DNA of 58,215 nt, taken from assembly GCA_038534195.1 (NCBI GenBank), contig JBCAXE010000021.1, forward strand, positions 1-58,215, written 5' to 3'. Below are positions 26,419 to 36,156 of this stretch, piece by piece. Under the pieces are notes generated by a model. That model did not search any database, was not told the origin of the DNA, and was given only the letters and a program-made list of their open reading frames with translations. The DNA is from JAJFFW01 sp038534195. Its GTDB lineage: Bacteria > Pseudomonadota > Alphaproteobacteria > Caulobacterales > Parvularculaceae. Numbering within the stretch: position 1 is the stretch's first letter; each line of letters starts with the position of its first letter. The position numbers and the translations under genes are program-made.

Positions 26419-27864
26419 ATGCTGCGCGTCACGACTATCCTTTCATCCGCTGTTTTTCTCACCGCCGCGCATGCGCAAGAACCCGAGGCCGCCGCGCCGC
26501 CGGCAAAAGCTGATGTGCTCGCCGCCATCGACGCGCGCTACGCCGAGACCGAAGACATCGCCATGAAACTCTGGGAGTGGGCGGAGGTCGGCTACCAGGA
26601 AGAAAAATCCTCTGGCCTGATGCAAGAAAAGCTCGCCGCCGCGGGCTTCGAGATTGAAAAAGGCGTCGCCGGCATTCCGACCGCCTTCGTCGCCAGTTGG
26701 GGCGCAGAGGGTCCCGTAATCGGCGTGCTTGCAGAATTCGACGCCCTGCCCGGTATCAACCAGAGCGCTGCGCCGACGCGCGCGCCCGTTGACGGTAAAG
26801 GCGCCGGCCACGCCTGCGGCCACAATCTCTTCGGCGCTGGATCGGTGAGCGCCGCCATCGCCATCAAAGACTGGCTTGAGCAAAGCGGAACGCTCGGCGT
26901 CATCCGCCTATACGGGACGCCCGCCGAGGAAGGCGGCTCAGGCAAGGTCTATATGGTCCGCGAAGGGCTCTTTAAGGATGTGGACTTCGCACTTCATTGG
27001 CATGCGGACGATGAAAACTCCGCCGCCGCGCGCACGACGCTCGCCAACCGCTCAGCGAAGTTTCGTTTCAAGGGCCGCTCCGCGCACGCGGCCGGCGCGC
27101 CGGAAAAAGCCCGCTCGGCGCTCGACGGCGTTGAAGCCTTCAACATGATGGTCAACATGATGCGTGAACACGTGCCGCAAGACGCGCGCATCCACTATGT
27201 GATCACCTCAGGCGGGGTCGCGCCCAATGTGGTCCCGGACTTTGCGGAAGTTTTTTACTATGTGCGCCATCCAAAACCGTCAGGCGTTGAAGACATCTGG
27301 ACGCGGGTTGAGGACGCGGCGCGCGGCGCGGCTATGGGCACCGGCACGCAAGTGGAATGGGAAGTGATCCACGGCAATAACCCGCTTCTCGTCAACGAAG
27401 CCCTCGCCAAGGCCATGGACGCGAACCTGCGCGCTGTCGGCGGCGTCAACTATTCAAAAGCCGAACAGTCCTTTGCCAAGAAACTCTATGCGAGCCTCGA
27501 CGCGCCAGCGGCGGACCTTGGCAGCGAGACGCAAATTCAACCCTATTCGAAATCGCTTGGGTACGGGTCCACGGATGTGGGCGACGTCTCCTATGCTGTG
27601 CCGACGGTCGGGGTCAGAACCGCCACCTGGGTGCCCGGAACCGCCGCGCATTCCTGGCAGGCGGTCGCGGCCAGCGGCACGTCCATCGGCGTTAAAGGCG
27701 CACAGGTGGCGGCCAAGGCGCTCACTCTCACCGCCATCGATCTTTATACCGATGAAGCATTACGCGAGGCCGCGCGCGAGGAGTTCGATGAAGCGCGCGG
27801 GCCGAATTACAAATACCAATCGCTGCTCGGCGACCGCAAACCGCCGCTTGATTACCGGAAATAG
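26419..27864 (+). CDS. Exported M20 amidohydrolase, AbgB-like
   Basis: This 481-residue metallohydrolase is of the M20D amidohydrolase family, near p-aminobenzoyl-glutamate hydrolase subunit B. It has a metal-binding GKGAGHACGHNLFGAG, TPAEEGGSGK with the catalytic Glu pair, and HWHADDENSAA. A clear signal peptide (about 1-20, cleaved after AHA) indicates export; AbgB itself is cytosolic. It faces the AbgT-type transporter gene convergently, so the two may handle aminobenzoyl-glutamate or other N-acyl amino acid peptides together. A companion AbgA is not present. Confidence 0.85.
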   Translation: MLRVTTILSSAVFLTAAHAQEPEAAAPPAKADVLAAIDARYAETEDIAMKLWEWAEVGYQEEKSSGLMQEKLAAAGFEIEKGVAGIPTAFVASWGAEGPVIGVLAEFDALPGINQSAAPTRAPVDGKGAGHACGHNLFGAGSVSAAIAIKDWLEQSGTLGVIRLYGTPAEEGGSGKVYMVREGLFKDVDFALHWHADDENSAAARTTLANRSAKFRFKGRSAHAAGAPEKARSALDGVEAFNMMVNMMREHVPQDARIHYVITSGGVAPNVVPDFAEVFYYVRHPKPSGVEDIWTRVEDAARGAAMGTGTQVEWEVIHGNNPLLVNEALAKAMDANLRAVGGVNYSKAEQSFAKKLYASLDAPAADLGSETQIQPYSKSLGYGSTDVGDVSYAVPTVGVRTATWVPGTAAHSWQAVAASGTSIGVKGAQVAAKALTLTAIDLYTDEALREAAREEFDEARGPNYKYQSLLGDRKPPLDYRK

Positions 27865-27912
27865 GCGCGTCGTTCACGTCTAACGGCGCGCGCTCTTGCG
27901 CAAATTAATTCC

Positions 27913-29493
27913 CTATTGCGCCAGTTCGAATCCAACCGGCGCACCCGGCCCCATGGGGATGCCGATCGAGACCCAGATGATCGTCAGGATCAATCCGGAG
28001 ATGAGCAGCCAGATCGAATAAGGGATCATGGTCGCGGTGAGACTGCCGAGGCCGAATTCCGGTTTCCAACGCTGACAGAAGGTGAGGATCAGCGGGAAAT
28101 AGACCATCAGCGGCGTAATGATGTTGGTGGCGGAATCGCCGACACGATAGGCGGCGGTCGTCGCTTCAGGGCTGATATTCAACAGCATCAGCATGGGGAT
28201 GAGCACCGGCGCTAAAAGCGCCCATTTGGCGCTCGCCGAGCCCACGAAAAGATTCACAACCCCCGTGAGCAACACCATGAACGCCAGCGTGACAGGCGTC
28301 GGCAGACCGGCGGCCTCAATGGCGCCCGCGCCATGAATTGCAAAGATGAGCCCGAGATTGGACCAGTTGAACATCGCCACAAAGTGCGCGGCGAAGAAGG
28401 CGAGCACGAGATAGTAAGCGAGATCGCCCATGCTCTCCGACATCATGCGGACGATATCGCGATGGTCCTTAACCGATCCTGCGGCGGAACCGTAGGCCCA
28501 CCCGGCGGCGAGAAACAGAATAAAAAAGCCCGCGACGAGCGATCTGAAAAACGGCGTCAACGCGAGCGTCAGGTCGGCCTTGGATTCGTCCATCAACGGC
28601 GTACCCGGTCCGATCGTCATGAAGATCCAGAGCGCGACGACGGCTAATACGGCGATCCCCGCGCGCCGCAAGCCCTTGCGTTGACCGGGCGTTAGCGGCG
28701 CATCCGCTTCCGCCGCATTCATGCCGGCGTCCGTTTGCGGGGTGAAACCGCCGAGACGCGGTTCGATAATCTTATCGGTGACGAACCAGATGACCGGTAA
28801 ATAGATGACCGTCATCGCGGCGATGAAAAACCAGTTGCCGGCGAGGTTCGCGTCCCATGTCGGCTGCAGCGCTTCCGCCGCCGCTTCGGTGATGCCGAAG
28901 AGGAGCGCGTCCAATTGGCCCGGAAAAAGGTTTGCCGAAAATCCGCCCGATACGCCTGCGAACGCCGCCGCGATGCCCGCAATCGGATGCCGGCCGGCCG
29001 CTGCGTAGAGAACGCCCGCCAGTGGGATCAAGACGACGTATGCAGCGTCGGCGGCGAGATTGCCCACCATGGCGGTGAGCGCCACCATCGGCGTCAGCAG
29101 AAATTTCGGAGCATTGCGCACCGAGGCGCGCATGGCGCTGGCGAACAGGCCTGACCGCTCGGCAATCCCGGCGCCGAGCATGACGACAAGCACATAACCA
29201 AGCGGATGAAAGTGCGTGAACGTCTTGGGCATATCGACCCACAGGCGCTGAACATTTTCCGCTGACAGAAGGCTCGCTGCGGTGATGATCTCCGGCGCGC
29301 CGTCAGCGCCCACTTTGGTCGGATGCGCCGCATCAAGCCCCGCAAGATTGGCGGCGATGGAGATCAGAACCAGGACGCCGATCAAATAGAGAAAGATAAA
29401 CGCCGGGTCAGGCAGCTTGTTGCCCGTGCGTTCGATCCAGCCGAGGATGCCGCCTTGTGATTGTCCGCCCGCTGCGGCCGCTTGTGTCGCCAT
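27913..29493 (-). CDS. AbgT family transporter
   Basis: This 526-residue polytopic membrane protein matches the AbgT family: about 12 helices, an N-terminal GGILGWIERTGNKLPDPAFIF segment, the pseudo-repeats VGNLAADAAYVVLIPLAG and VNLFVGSASAKWALLAPVLIPML, and the late GDSATNIITPLMVYF motif. AbgT proteins import p-aminobenzoyl-glutamate or export sulfonamide-type antimetabolites using ion gradients. The convergent exported AbgB-like hydrolase supports a role in amide or folate-breakdown product use. Confidence 0.92.
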   Translation of the reverse strand: MATQAAAAGGQSQGGILGWIERTGNKLPDPAFIFLYLIGVLVLISIAANLAGLDAAHPTKVGADGAPEIITAASLLSAENVQRLWVDMPKTFTHFHPLGYVLVVMLGAGIAERSGLFASAMRASVRNAPKFLLTPMVALTAMVGNLAADAAYVVLIPLAGVLYAAAGRHPIAGIAAAFAGVSGGFSANLFPGQLDALLFGITEAAAEALQPTWDANLAGNWFFIAAMTVIYLPVIWFVTDKIIEPRLGGFTPQTDAGMNAAEADAPLTPGQRKGLRRAGIAVLAVVALWIFMTIGPGTPLMDESKADLTLALTPFFRSLVAGFFILFLAAGWAYGSAAGSVKDHRDIVRMMSESMGDLAYYLVLAFFAAHFVAMFNWSNLGLIFAIHGAGAIEAAGLPTPVTLAFMVLLTGVVNLFVGSASAKWALLAPVLIPMLMLLNISPEATTAAYRVGDSATNIITPLMVYFPLILTFCQRWKPEFGLGSLTATMIPYSIWLLISGLILTIIWVSIGIPMGPGAPVGFELAQ

Positions 29494-29638
29494 GATTTTC
29501 GCGATCCTTTTTGTAATTCTTAAGCGCGAATGTTGCCGTTTTTTGGGCGGCGGGGCAAATCAGCCCGTTACTGCTCAGCTCTGTTGCGCCGCGGCGGCGC
29601 CCGCCCTAGCGTTTGGGTTAGAGCGAACGGAGAGCCCC

Positions 29639-30607
29639 ATGCCCACCATTGAAGAGATCAAAAAACAAATGCGCCTGCCGGTGATCGGCGCGCCGCTTTT
29701 TATTGTCTCAAACCCGAAACTGGTGATCGCGCAATGCCTCGCGGGCGTTGTGGGCTCGTTCCCGGCGCTCAACGCACGCCCCGCCGAAAAGCTCGACGAG
29801 TGGCTTGTGGAGATCAAGGACGCCATCGCCCGCCATAATGACGACAATCCGGACCGGCCCGCGGCGCCGTTTGCGGTCAATCAAATCGTGCACAAATCCA
29901 ATGACCGGTTGATGCATGATCTGGAAGCCTGCGTGAAACATGAAGTCCCGATCGTGATCTGTTCGCTCGGCGCTCGCGAGGACGTCTATGAAGCGGTGCA
30001 TTCCTATGGCGGGATCGTTCTCCACGACATTATCAATCAATTCTTCGCCAAGAAGGCGATCGAAAAAGGCGCAGACGGATTAATCGCTGTCGCCGCCGGC
30101 GCCGGCGGCCATGCGGGCGTCACATCTCCCTTTGCGCTCATTCAGGAAATTCGCGAATGGTTTGACGGCCCCCTCGCCCTTTCCGGCTCACTCGCCACCG
30201 GCGACTCTGTTCTCGCCGCTGAGGCGATGGGCGCGGACTTCGCCTATATCGGCTCGGCCTTTATCGCCTGCGACGAGGCGAACGCCTCTGACGGCTACAA
30301 GGACGCCATCGTTGAGAACAGCGCTGACGATATTGTCTACACGAACCTTTTCACCGGTGTGCACGGCAACTATCTGAAACCATCCATCGTCGACGCCGGG
30401 CTTGATCCGGATAATCTCCCGGAAAGCGATCCGTCGAAAATGAATTTCGGATCCGGCGGCAACACGGACGCGAAAGCCTGGAAGGATATCTGGGGCTGCG
30501 GCCAGGGTATCGGCGCGATCGAACAACGCGAATCGACCGCCGACTATGTGGACCGGCTGGAGCGCGAATATCTGGCCGCGAAGAAGCGGCTCGGGCTTTC
30601 CGGTTAA
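29639..30607 (+). CDS. Nitronate monooxygenase (2-nitropropane dioxygenase family)
   Basis: This 322-residue FMN-dependent TIM-barrel protein starts MPTIEEIKKQMRLPVIGAPLFIVSNPKL, the N-terminus usual for the family. It has the phosphate-binding AVAAGAGGHAGVTSPFALIQEIREW segment and the ALSGSLATGDSVLAAEAMGADFAYIGSAF strand-loop. The ATG at 29639 has GGAGAG just upstream; the frame further up to 29417 has no homology. It probably oxidises nitroalkane anions or propionate-3-nitronate. It is divergent from the AbgT gene. Confidence 0.9.
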   Translation: MPTIEEIKKQMRLPVIGAPLFIVSNPKLVIAQCLAGVVGSFPALNARPAEKLDEWLVEIKDAIARHNDDNPDRPAAPFAVNQIVHKSNDRLMHDLEACVKHEVPIVICSLGAREDVYEAVHSYGGIVLHDIINQFFAKKAIEKGADGLIAVAAGAGGHAGVTSPFALIQEIREWFDGPLALSGSLATGDSVLAAEAMGADFAYIGSAFIACDEANASDGYKDAIVENSADDIVYTNLFTGVHGNYLKPSIVDAGLDPDNLPESDPSKMNFGSGGNTDAKAWKDIWGCGQGIGAIEQRESTADYVDRLEREYLAAKKRLGLSG

Positions 30608-30680
30608 CGCCGCCGCCCGTTTTCATCTTCGTTGAAGCGGGTTAGGTTCCGGTGACGCAATCGCCGGAGACCCGCCCCTT

Positions 30681-32102
30681 ATGCGCAATCGCCATTGTAA
30701 GATCGTCGCCACCATCGGCCCCGCCAGCGCGTCGCCCTCCATGTTGCGGCTCTTATTCAACGCCGGCGTCGATGTCTTCCGGCTCAACTACTCCCATGCG
30801 GATTATGACAAGACGGCCCGCATCGTGGAGGCCATCCGGGAGACCGAAAAAGCGACGCAATCGCCAATTGCCATTTTCGCCGACCTGCAGGGGCCGAAAA
30901 TCCGCACAGGCGTCCTGAAGGGCGACTCACTCGAGTTGAAATATGGCGCCGAATACCGGCTGATCCTGACGAAAGAAACCGACGAAGCCGACGTCATCCC
31001 AATCCCTCACCCCGAAATTCTGGATGTGGTCCAGCCGGGCGACATCTTAAAGCTCGACGACGGCAAATTGCAGATCACGATCAGCGAACGCCGAGGCGAT
31101 GCGGTGATCGCCAAGGCCGATACGCCGGGCGCGCTCACCAACCGCAAAGGCATCAACCTGCCCGGCCGCCACTTGCCGATCTCTGCGCTCACCGAAAAGG
31201 ACCGGGCTGACCTTGACCACGCCTTGTCGCTGGGCGTCGATTATGTGGCGCTGTCCTTTGTGCAAAAGCCGGACGATGTGGCCGAGGCGAAGGCGCTGAT
31301 TAACGGGCGCGCAAAGATCATTTCAAAAATTGAAAAACCGAGCGCGGTTGAGCATCTCGACGGCATCCTTGAACAGTCCGACGCCTTGATGGTGGCGCGC
31401 GGCGATCTTGGCGTTGAGTTGCCGCCGGAAGACGTGCCGCTCATCCAGCGCCGAATCGTACGCACCTGCCGCAAGCTCGGTAAACCGGTGATCGTCGCCA
31501 CCCATATGCTGGAGTCCATGGTGGAATCGATCGCACCGACGCGCGCCGAAGCCTCTGATGTCTCAACCGCCGTCTATCAAGGCGCGGACGCCGTTATGCT
31601 CTCGGCGGAGACCGCGGTCGGGCGCCATCCGCCGACAGCCGTCGCCATCATGGACCGCATCATCAAGGCGACAGAGAGCGACGAGGAATCTGGCGGCTTC
31701 CACATGTCGGTTGATCCCGATACGGAATTGACCACCGCCGACGCCATGACCTTGTCCGCACGGCGCATCGCCGAAGTGCTCGATTGCAAATTGACCGTCG
31801 CCTACACCAAGACCGGCTCAACCGCGCGCCGCCTGTCGCGCGACCGGCCGCGATGCGCCATTATCGCAGCGACCCCGGAGACGGATGTGGCGCGCCAGCT
31901 CGCGCTCCATTGGGGCGTCGCGCCCGTGATCACCGAAGACATCTCACATTTTCATGAGATGATTGAAAAGGCCGATCAGCTTGCGCGCGCCCACGGCGCC
32001 GAAGAAGGCGAACGCATCATCACGCTCGCCGGATATCCGTTTGGCCGCGCCGGCAAAACCAATACGCTCAAAATCAGCCGCATCGGCGCCTTTGAAGAGT
32101 AA
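30681..32102 (+). CDS. pyk: Pyruvate kinase
   Basis: This 473-residue glycolytic enzyme makes ATP and pyruvate from phosphoenolpyruvate. Family motifs are KIVATIGPAS at the N-terminus, the active-site KIEKPSAVEHLDGIL segment containing the catalytic Lys, ARGDLGVELPPEDVPLIQ, and PTRAEASDVSTAVYQGADAVMLSAETAVG. The C-terminal allosteric domain is present in full. The dienelactone hydrolase gene follows 17 bases downstream, likely on the same message. Confidence 0.95.
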   Translation: MRNRHCKIVATIGPASASPSMLRLLFNAGVDVFRLNYSHADYDKTARIVEAIRETEKATQSPIAIFADLQGPKIRTGVLKGDSLELKYGAEYRLILTKETDEADVIPIPHPEILDVVQPGDILKLDDGKLQITISERRGDAVIAKADTPGALTNRKGINLPGRHLPISALTEKDRADLDHALSLGVDYVALSFVQKPDDVAEAKALINGRAKIISKIEKPSAVEHLDGILEQSDALMVARGDLGVELPPEDVPLIQRRIVRTCRKLGKPVIVATHMLESMVESIAPTRAEASDVSTAVYQGADAVMLSAETAVGRHPPTAVAIMDRIIKATESDEESGGFHMSVDPDTELTTADAMTLSARRIAEVLDCKLTVAYTKTGSTARRLSRDRPRCAIIAATPETDVARQLALHWGVAPVITEDISHFHEMIEKADQLARAHGAEEGERIITLAGYPFGRAGKTNTLKISRIGAFEE

Positions 32103-32119
32103 TTCCTCGGGAGAGAGCC

Positions 32120-32839
32120 ATGACCATTACGACACGGACGATTGACTATGACCACAACGGCGCGGCGCTGGAAGGCGTCCTCGCCTATGACAACACGCAG
32201 GAAGGCCCCCGGCCTGCGGTGCTCGTCGCGCACACATGGGCGGGGCGCAAGGATTTCGAAGTCGACATGGCGAAAAAGCTGGCGGGTCTCGGCTATGCGG
32301 GGTTTGCCCTTGATCTGTTCGGCAAAGGCGTCACCGGCGCGACCAACGAAGAGTGCCAGGCGCTGATCGATCCGCTCCTCGCCGATCGCGCGATGCTGCA
32401 AGCGCGCCTGCTGCACATTGTCGATGTGGTGAAAAACGCCCCTGAGGTCGATGCCGGCAAGATTGGGGCGCTCGGCTTTTGTTTCGGCGGTCTTTGCGTG
32501 CTCGATATCGCCCGCACCAGCGCCGACGTGAAAGCGGTCGCGTCATTTCACGGCCTTTTCAACGCGCCCGGCAACACCGGCGGCAACAAGATCAAGGCGA
32601 AGGTGATCGCCTTCCATGGGTATGACGACCCAATGGCGCCGCCGGACGCCATGGTTGGGTTGGCGAACGAGCTGACCAAGGGCGGCGCCGACTGGCAGAT
32701 CCACGCCTATGGCGGTACGATGCACGCCTTCACCAATCCGCAGGCGAACGATCCGGGCTTCGGGACGGTTTATTCCCAAACCGCCACCGATCGCTCCTGG
32801 GCGTCGCTCGTTGAATTTCTGGCTGAGTGCTTCGCGTAA
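32120..32839 (+). CDS. Dienelactone hydrolase family protein
   Basis: This 239-residue alpha/beta-hydrolase has the DLH nucleophile elbow GFCFGGLCVLDI with a Cys nucleophile (about 119), an acid in GYDDPMAPPDAM and a His in GGTMHAFTNPQ. Such enzymes hydrolyse lactones or small esters; the substrate is not readable here. GGGAGAGAG precedes the ATG. It follows pyruvate kinase closely, but no aromatic degradation genes are near. Confidence 0.88.
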   Translation: MTITTRTIDYDHNGAALEGVLAYDNTQEGPRPAVLVAHTWAGRKDFEVDMAKKLAGLGYAGFALDLFGKGVTGATNEECQALIDPLLADRAMLQARLLHIVDVVKNAPEVDAGKIGALGFCFGGLCVLDIARTSADVKAVASFHGLFNAPGNTGGNKIKAKVIAFHGYDDPMAPPDAMVGLANELTKGGADWQIHAYGGTMHAFTNPQANDPGFGTVYSQTATDRSWASLVEFLAECFA

Positions 32840-32857
32840 CGCGTAGCGTATCCGCAA

Positions 32858-33562
32858 TCACCCTGCGCGCCGGCGGAGCGCAGGCGCATCGGGCGCAAGA
32901 TTTGACCGCGCAATCGGATAGACATCGTCGCGGCCCATCACCCATGCGGTCATGTCAGCGAACAGCGGCGCGAACGCCTCGTCAAGAATATTGAGCCCAC
33001 CCGTATAAGCCCCGAAGGCAGGCAGCACCATGCGCGCGCCGTCAGTAACGAAACACCGCCTGCGAAGCGTTTTATTTCCCGTCTGAACCCGCGCGCACGG
33101 ATGCAAGTGGCCGGCCAACTCTCCCGCCTCTGGCGCAACCTCGGGCTCATGGGTCAGAAAGAGCCCGCCGACACGCGTCTGCTTTTCGACAACGCCGCCG
33201 AAGCGTTTAGGCGGATCAGGATCATGATTGCCAAGAATCCAGAGCCAGTCATGGACGCTGATCAAGTCATCAAGGAGCGCAGCGTCGTCGACGTCCATGC
33301 GCACCTCCGACCCGCGATCGTGAAACGCGTCGCCGAGTGAAATAATGAGGGCCGGCTTCATCTCCCGCGCAATGGCGGCGAGCCGCCTAAGGGTCGTGCG
33401 CGTATCATAGGGCGGCAACATGACGCCGCGCGCGCCGAACGAGGAGCCCTTTTCAAAATGCAAATCTGCAACGATGAGCGCCTGACGCTCCGGCCAATAG
33501 AGCGCGCCCGCAGGTAAGGGAACGAGCTCTTCGCCATTCAGGTTTATCGTCATCGCGCTCAT
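32858..33562 (-). CDS. pdeM: Ligase-associated DNA damage response endonuclease PdeM
   Basis: This protein of about 234 residues is a calcineurin-like metallophosphoesterase with LIVADLHFEKGSSF, ISLGDAFHDRGSE, ILGNHD and THEPEVAPEAGELAGHLHP, all metal-binding motifs of the family. It is one of the four genes of the ligase-associated DNA damage system and a predicted nuclease or phosphoesterase acting before ligation. The start is uncertain; ATG 33562 (MSAMTINLNGEEL) is chosen over a longer reading. It is downstream of the helicase gene on the same strand (70-base gap). Confidence 0.9.
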   Translation of the reverse strand: MSAMTINLNGEELVPLPAGALYWPERQALIVADLHFEKGSSFGARGVMLPPYDTRTTLRRLAAIAREMKPALIISLGDAFHDRGSEVRMDVDDAALLDDLISVHDWLWILGNHDPDPPKRFGGVVEKQTRVGGLFLTHEPEVAPEAGELAGHLHPCARVQTGNKTLRRRCFVTDGARMVLPAFGAYTGGLNILDEAFAPLFADMTAWVMGRDDVYPIARSNLAPDAPALRRRAG

Positions 33563-33632
33563 GGGTGCATCGTATGAACGATTCACCATCATTCAAGGAA
33601 TTTCAGCACGATTTTTTGGTAAGAATTTTTCC

Positions 33633-36095
33633 TCAACGACGCATCGCTGTTTCGATGATCGCTTCCGACGTTTCCTTCAACATCGCCTCCTGCGCGTCGC
33701 CGTGGACCGCTTCGCGATTGATCTCCAGCATCACCGGCACGGCGAGCGGCGAAACGCGCTCAAGCGCGGTGTGGCGCACATTGCCCTTCACGCGCGCCAG
33801 CAAATTCGCCAGCCGTTTCAGATCGAGGAAGCCGCCAGCCGCGTCATCCCACGCCGCCTGCAGAAGAATATGGTCCGGCTCATGTTCTTTCAGGACATCA
33901 TAGATGAGATCCGCTGAAAACGTCACTTGCCGCCCCGTTTTTTCCTGCCCCGGATAGCGGCGCTCAATAAGGCCCGCAATAATCGCGCAATTGCGGAAGG
34001 TGCGTTTCATGAGGATCGACTCCTGCAGCCACTCCTCCAGATCGTCGGTCAGCATGTCTTCGGAAAAGAGATCGGTCATATCCACGTCCGACATATCTTT
34101 CCGTCCCCAGACAGAAAGCGCATATTCGCCGCCCACGAAACCGAACGGTTGCTTGCCGAGCCGTTCGAGCCGCCGCGTCAACAACATGCCCAACGTCTGA
34201 TGCGCCAATTGCCCGTCAAAAGGATAACACACGAGGAAATGCCGACCCATATTGGGAAATGTTTCCACAAGCAATTCATCCGGATCAGGAATGACGGAGA
34301 CTTCGCGCTGCATCTGAAGCCAGTCGCGCACCGGGTCCGGCAGCGACGCCCATTGCGCCGGGTCATGGATCATCTCGCGCACGCGGCCGGCGAGAAAGGT
34401 GGAAAAGGGAAACTTGCCGCCGTTCCATGACGGCACTTTAGGCTGCTCCCCGGCGGCTTTGGAGACGAGCGCATCTGCTCCTTCAACGCCTTCGAGGCGC
34501 AAGACTTCGCCAGCGAACAGAAACGTATCACCCGGCGCCATATGTTCGATCAGCCATTCCTCGACGGTGCCGAGAATGCGGCCCGGACGTTTCGGCCCCT
34601 TCTTCAAGGCGAGGCGCACATTCAAGGTCGCCGCTTCGACGATCGTGCCCACATTCATCCGGTATTGTTGCGCAACCTGGGCGTTGCGGACGCGATAAAG
34701 GCCCTCTTTTGTTTTCACGATGCGCTTGTACCGGTCATAGGTCTTCAGCGCATATCCGCCCGTGGCCACAAATTGCAGCGCGCGCTCGAAGATCTCGCGT
34801 GGCAAATCCGCGTAAAGGGAAACTGAAATAATCTCATTATAAAGATCATCCGGATCAAAGGGCTCAGCGCACGCCATACCCATAATATGCTGCGCGAGCA
34901 CGTCGAGTGCGCCGTCGCGCGGCGGCTCGCCGTCAAGATCGCCCGCCTCAATCGCGTCTTTGGCGGCGAAGCATTCCAGCACCTCAAGGCGATTGGACGG
35001 CACAAGCAGCGCGCGGCTCGGCTCATTCATGCGGTGATTGGCGCGGCCGATCCTTTGAGTGAGGCGGCTTGCCCCTTTTGGCGCGCCAATCTGGATCACA
35101 AGGTCCACATCGCCCCAGTCGATGCCGAGATCGAGCGTCGACGTGCAGACAACGGCGCGCAAATCGCCGCGCACCATCGCCGCCTCCACCTTGCGCCGCC
35201 GCCCCACATCGAGCGAGCCATGGTGGAGCGCGATCGGCAGATTGTCGTCGTTGAGCGTCCATAAGGCCTGAAAGGTCATCTCCGCTTGCGCGCGCGTGTT
35301 GACGAACACGAGCGTCATGCTGGCGCTCCTGATCGCGTCATAGACTTCGGCCCAGGCGTGACGCGCTGAATGGCCGGACCAGGGGATGCGTTCTTCGGAA
35401 TTCATCACGTCAACGACCGCTTCAGCGCCGCTGTCCGCCATGATCAGTTTAGCCGCCGCGCCGCGCCCATCTTGCGGCGTCAGGTACGACAGCATCGGGG
35501 CCGCGTCCGGCACGGTCGCCGACAGGCCGGTGACGCGTAGCTCCGGGGCATATTTGCGCAGACGCGCGAGACCAAGCCCCAGTAAGTGGCCGCGTTTGAC
35601 GCCAACGAGCGAGTGAATTTCATCAAGGATCACGCATTTGAGGGAACGGAAGAAGTCTTCGGCCTCCTTATTCGCAAGGAGTAGCGCCACCTGTTCCGGC
35701 GTCGTCAGGAGAATGTCCGGCGGGTTCAGTTTCTGACGGCGCCGGCGCGCTTGCGGCGTGTCGCCTGTACGAGTCTCAAGGCTGACGCCAAGCTTCATTT
35801 CAGCGACAGGCGCTTCCACATTGCGCGCGACGTCCACGGACAGCGCCTTCAGCGGCGATATATAGAGCGTATGCAGACCATCGCCGCCGCCATTGCGATG
35901 AAGGTCGACGAGGCTTGGCAAAAATCCGGCGAGAGTTTTGCCGCCGCCTGTTGGCGCAATCAGAAGATGCGAACGCCCGGCGAGCCCCGCTTCAAGACAG
36001 GCGAGCTGATGCGGCCGCGCCGCCCAGCCGCGCGCAGCGAACCAGCTTGAAAAAACATCGGGCAGCAACTCTGCCGGGGGGACGCCGTCGGCCAT
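33633..36095 (-). CDS. Ligase-associated DEXH-box helicase (Lhr-like)
   Basis: This 820-residue SF2 helicase has Walker A APTGGGKTLAGFLP, DEIH-type motif II (ILDEIHSLVG), motif III LSATVPD, and motif VI QRIGRANHRMNEPS. The C-terminal region carries the Lhr-type DUF-like extension. This is the helicase of the ligase-associated DNA damage response cluster and probably unwinds damaged substrates for the nuclease and ligase. It precedes pdeM; the exonuclease and ligase lie beyond an S9 peptidase on the other strand. Confidence 0.92.
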   Translation of the reverse strand: MADGVPPAELLPDVFSSWFAARGWAARPHQLACLEAGLAGRSHLLIAPTGGGKTLAGFLPSLVDLHRNGGGDGLHTLYISPLKALSVDVARNVEAPVAEMKLGVSLETRTGDTPQARRRRQKLNPPDILLTTPEQVALLLANKEAEDFFRSLKCVILDEIHSLVGVKRGHLLGLGLARLRKYAPELRVTGLSATVPDAAPMLSYLTPQDGRGAAAKLIMADSGAEAVVDVMNSEERIPWSGHSARHAWAEVYDAIRSASMTLVFVNTRAQAEMTFQALWTLNDDNLPIALHHGSLDVGRRRKVEAAMVRGDLRAVVCTSTLDLGIDWGDVDLVIQIGAPKGASRLTQRIGRANHRMNEPSRALLVPSNRLEVLECFAAKDAIEAGDLDGEPPRDGALDVLAQHIMGMACAEPFDPDDLYNEIISVSLYADLPREIFERALQFVATGGYALKTYDRYKRIVKTKEGLYRVRNAQVAQQYRMNVGTIVEAATLNVRLALKKGPKRPGRILGTVEEWLIEHMAPGDTFLFAGEVLRLEGVEGADALVSKAAGEQPKVPSWNGGKFPFSTFLAGRVREMIHDPAQWASLPDPVRDWLQMQREVSVIPDPDELLVETFPNMGRHFLVCYPFDGQLAHQTLGMLLTRRLERLGKQPFGFVGGEYALSVWGRKDMSDVDMTDLFSEDMLTDDLEEWLQESILMKRTFRNCAIIAGLIERRYPGQEKTGRQVTFSADLIYDVLKEHEPDHILLQAAWDDAAGGFLDLKRLANLLARVKGNVRHTALERVSPLAVPVMLEINREAVHGDAQEAMLKETSEAIIETAMRR

Positions 36096-36156
36096 AGATG
36101 GAGTATAGCGGTTCCCCGACTTCGGAACAGACGGCTGCGACGCCGCAGCTCATCCG

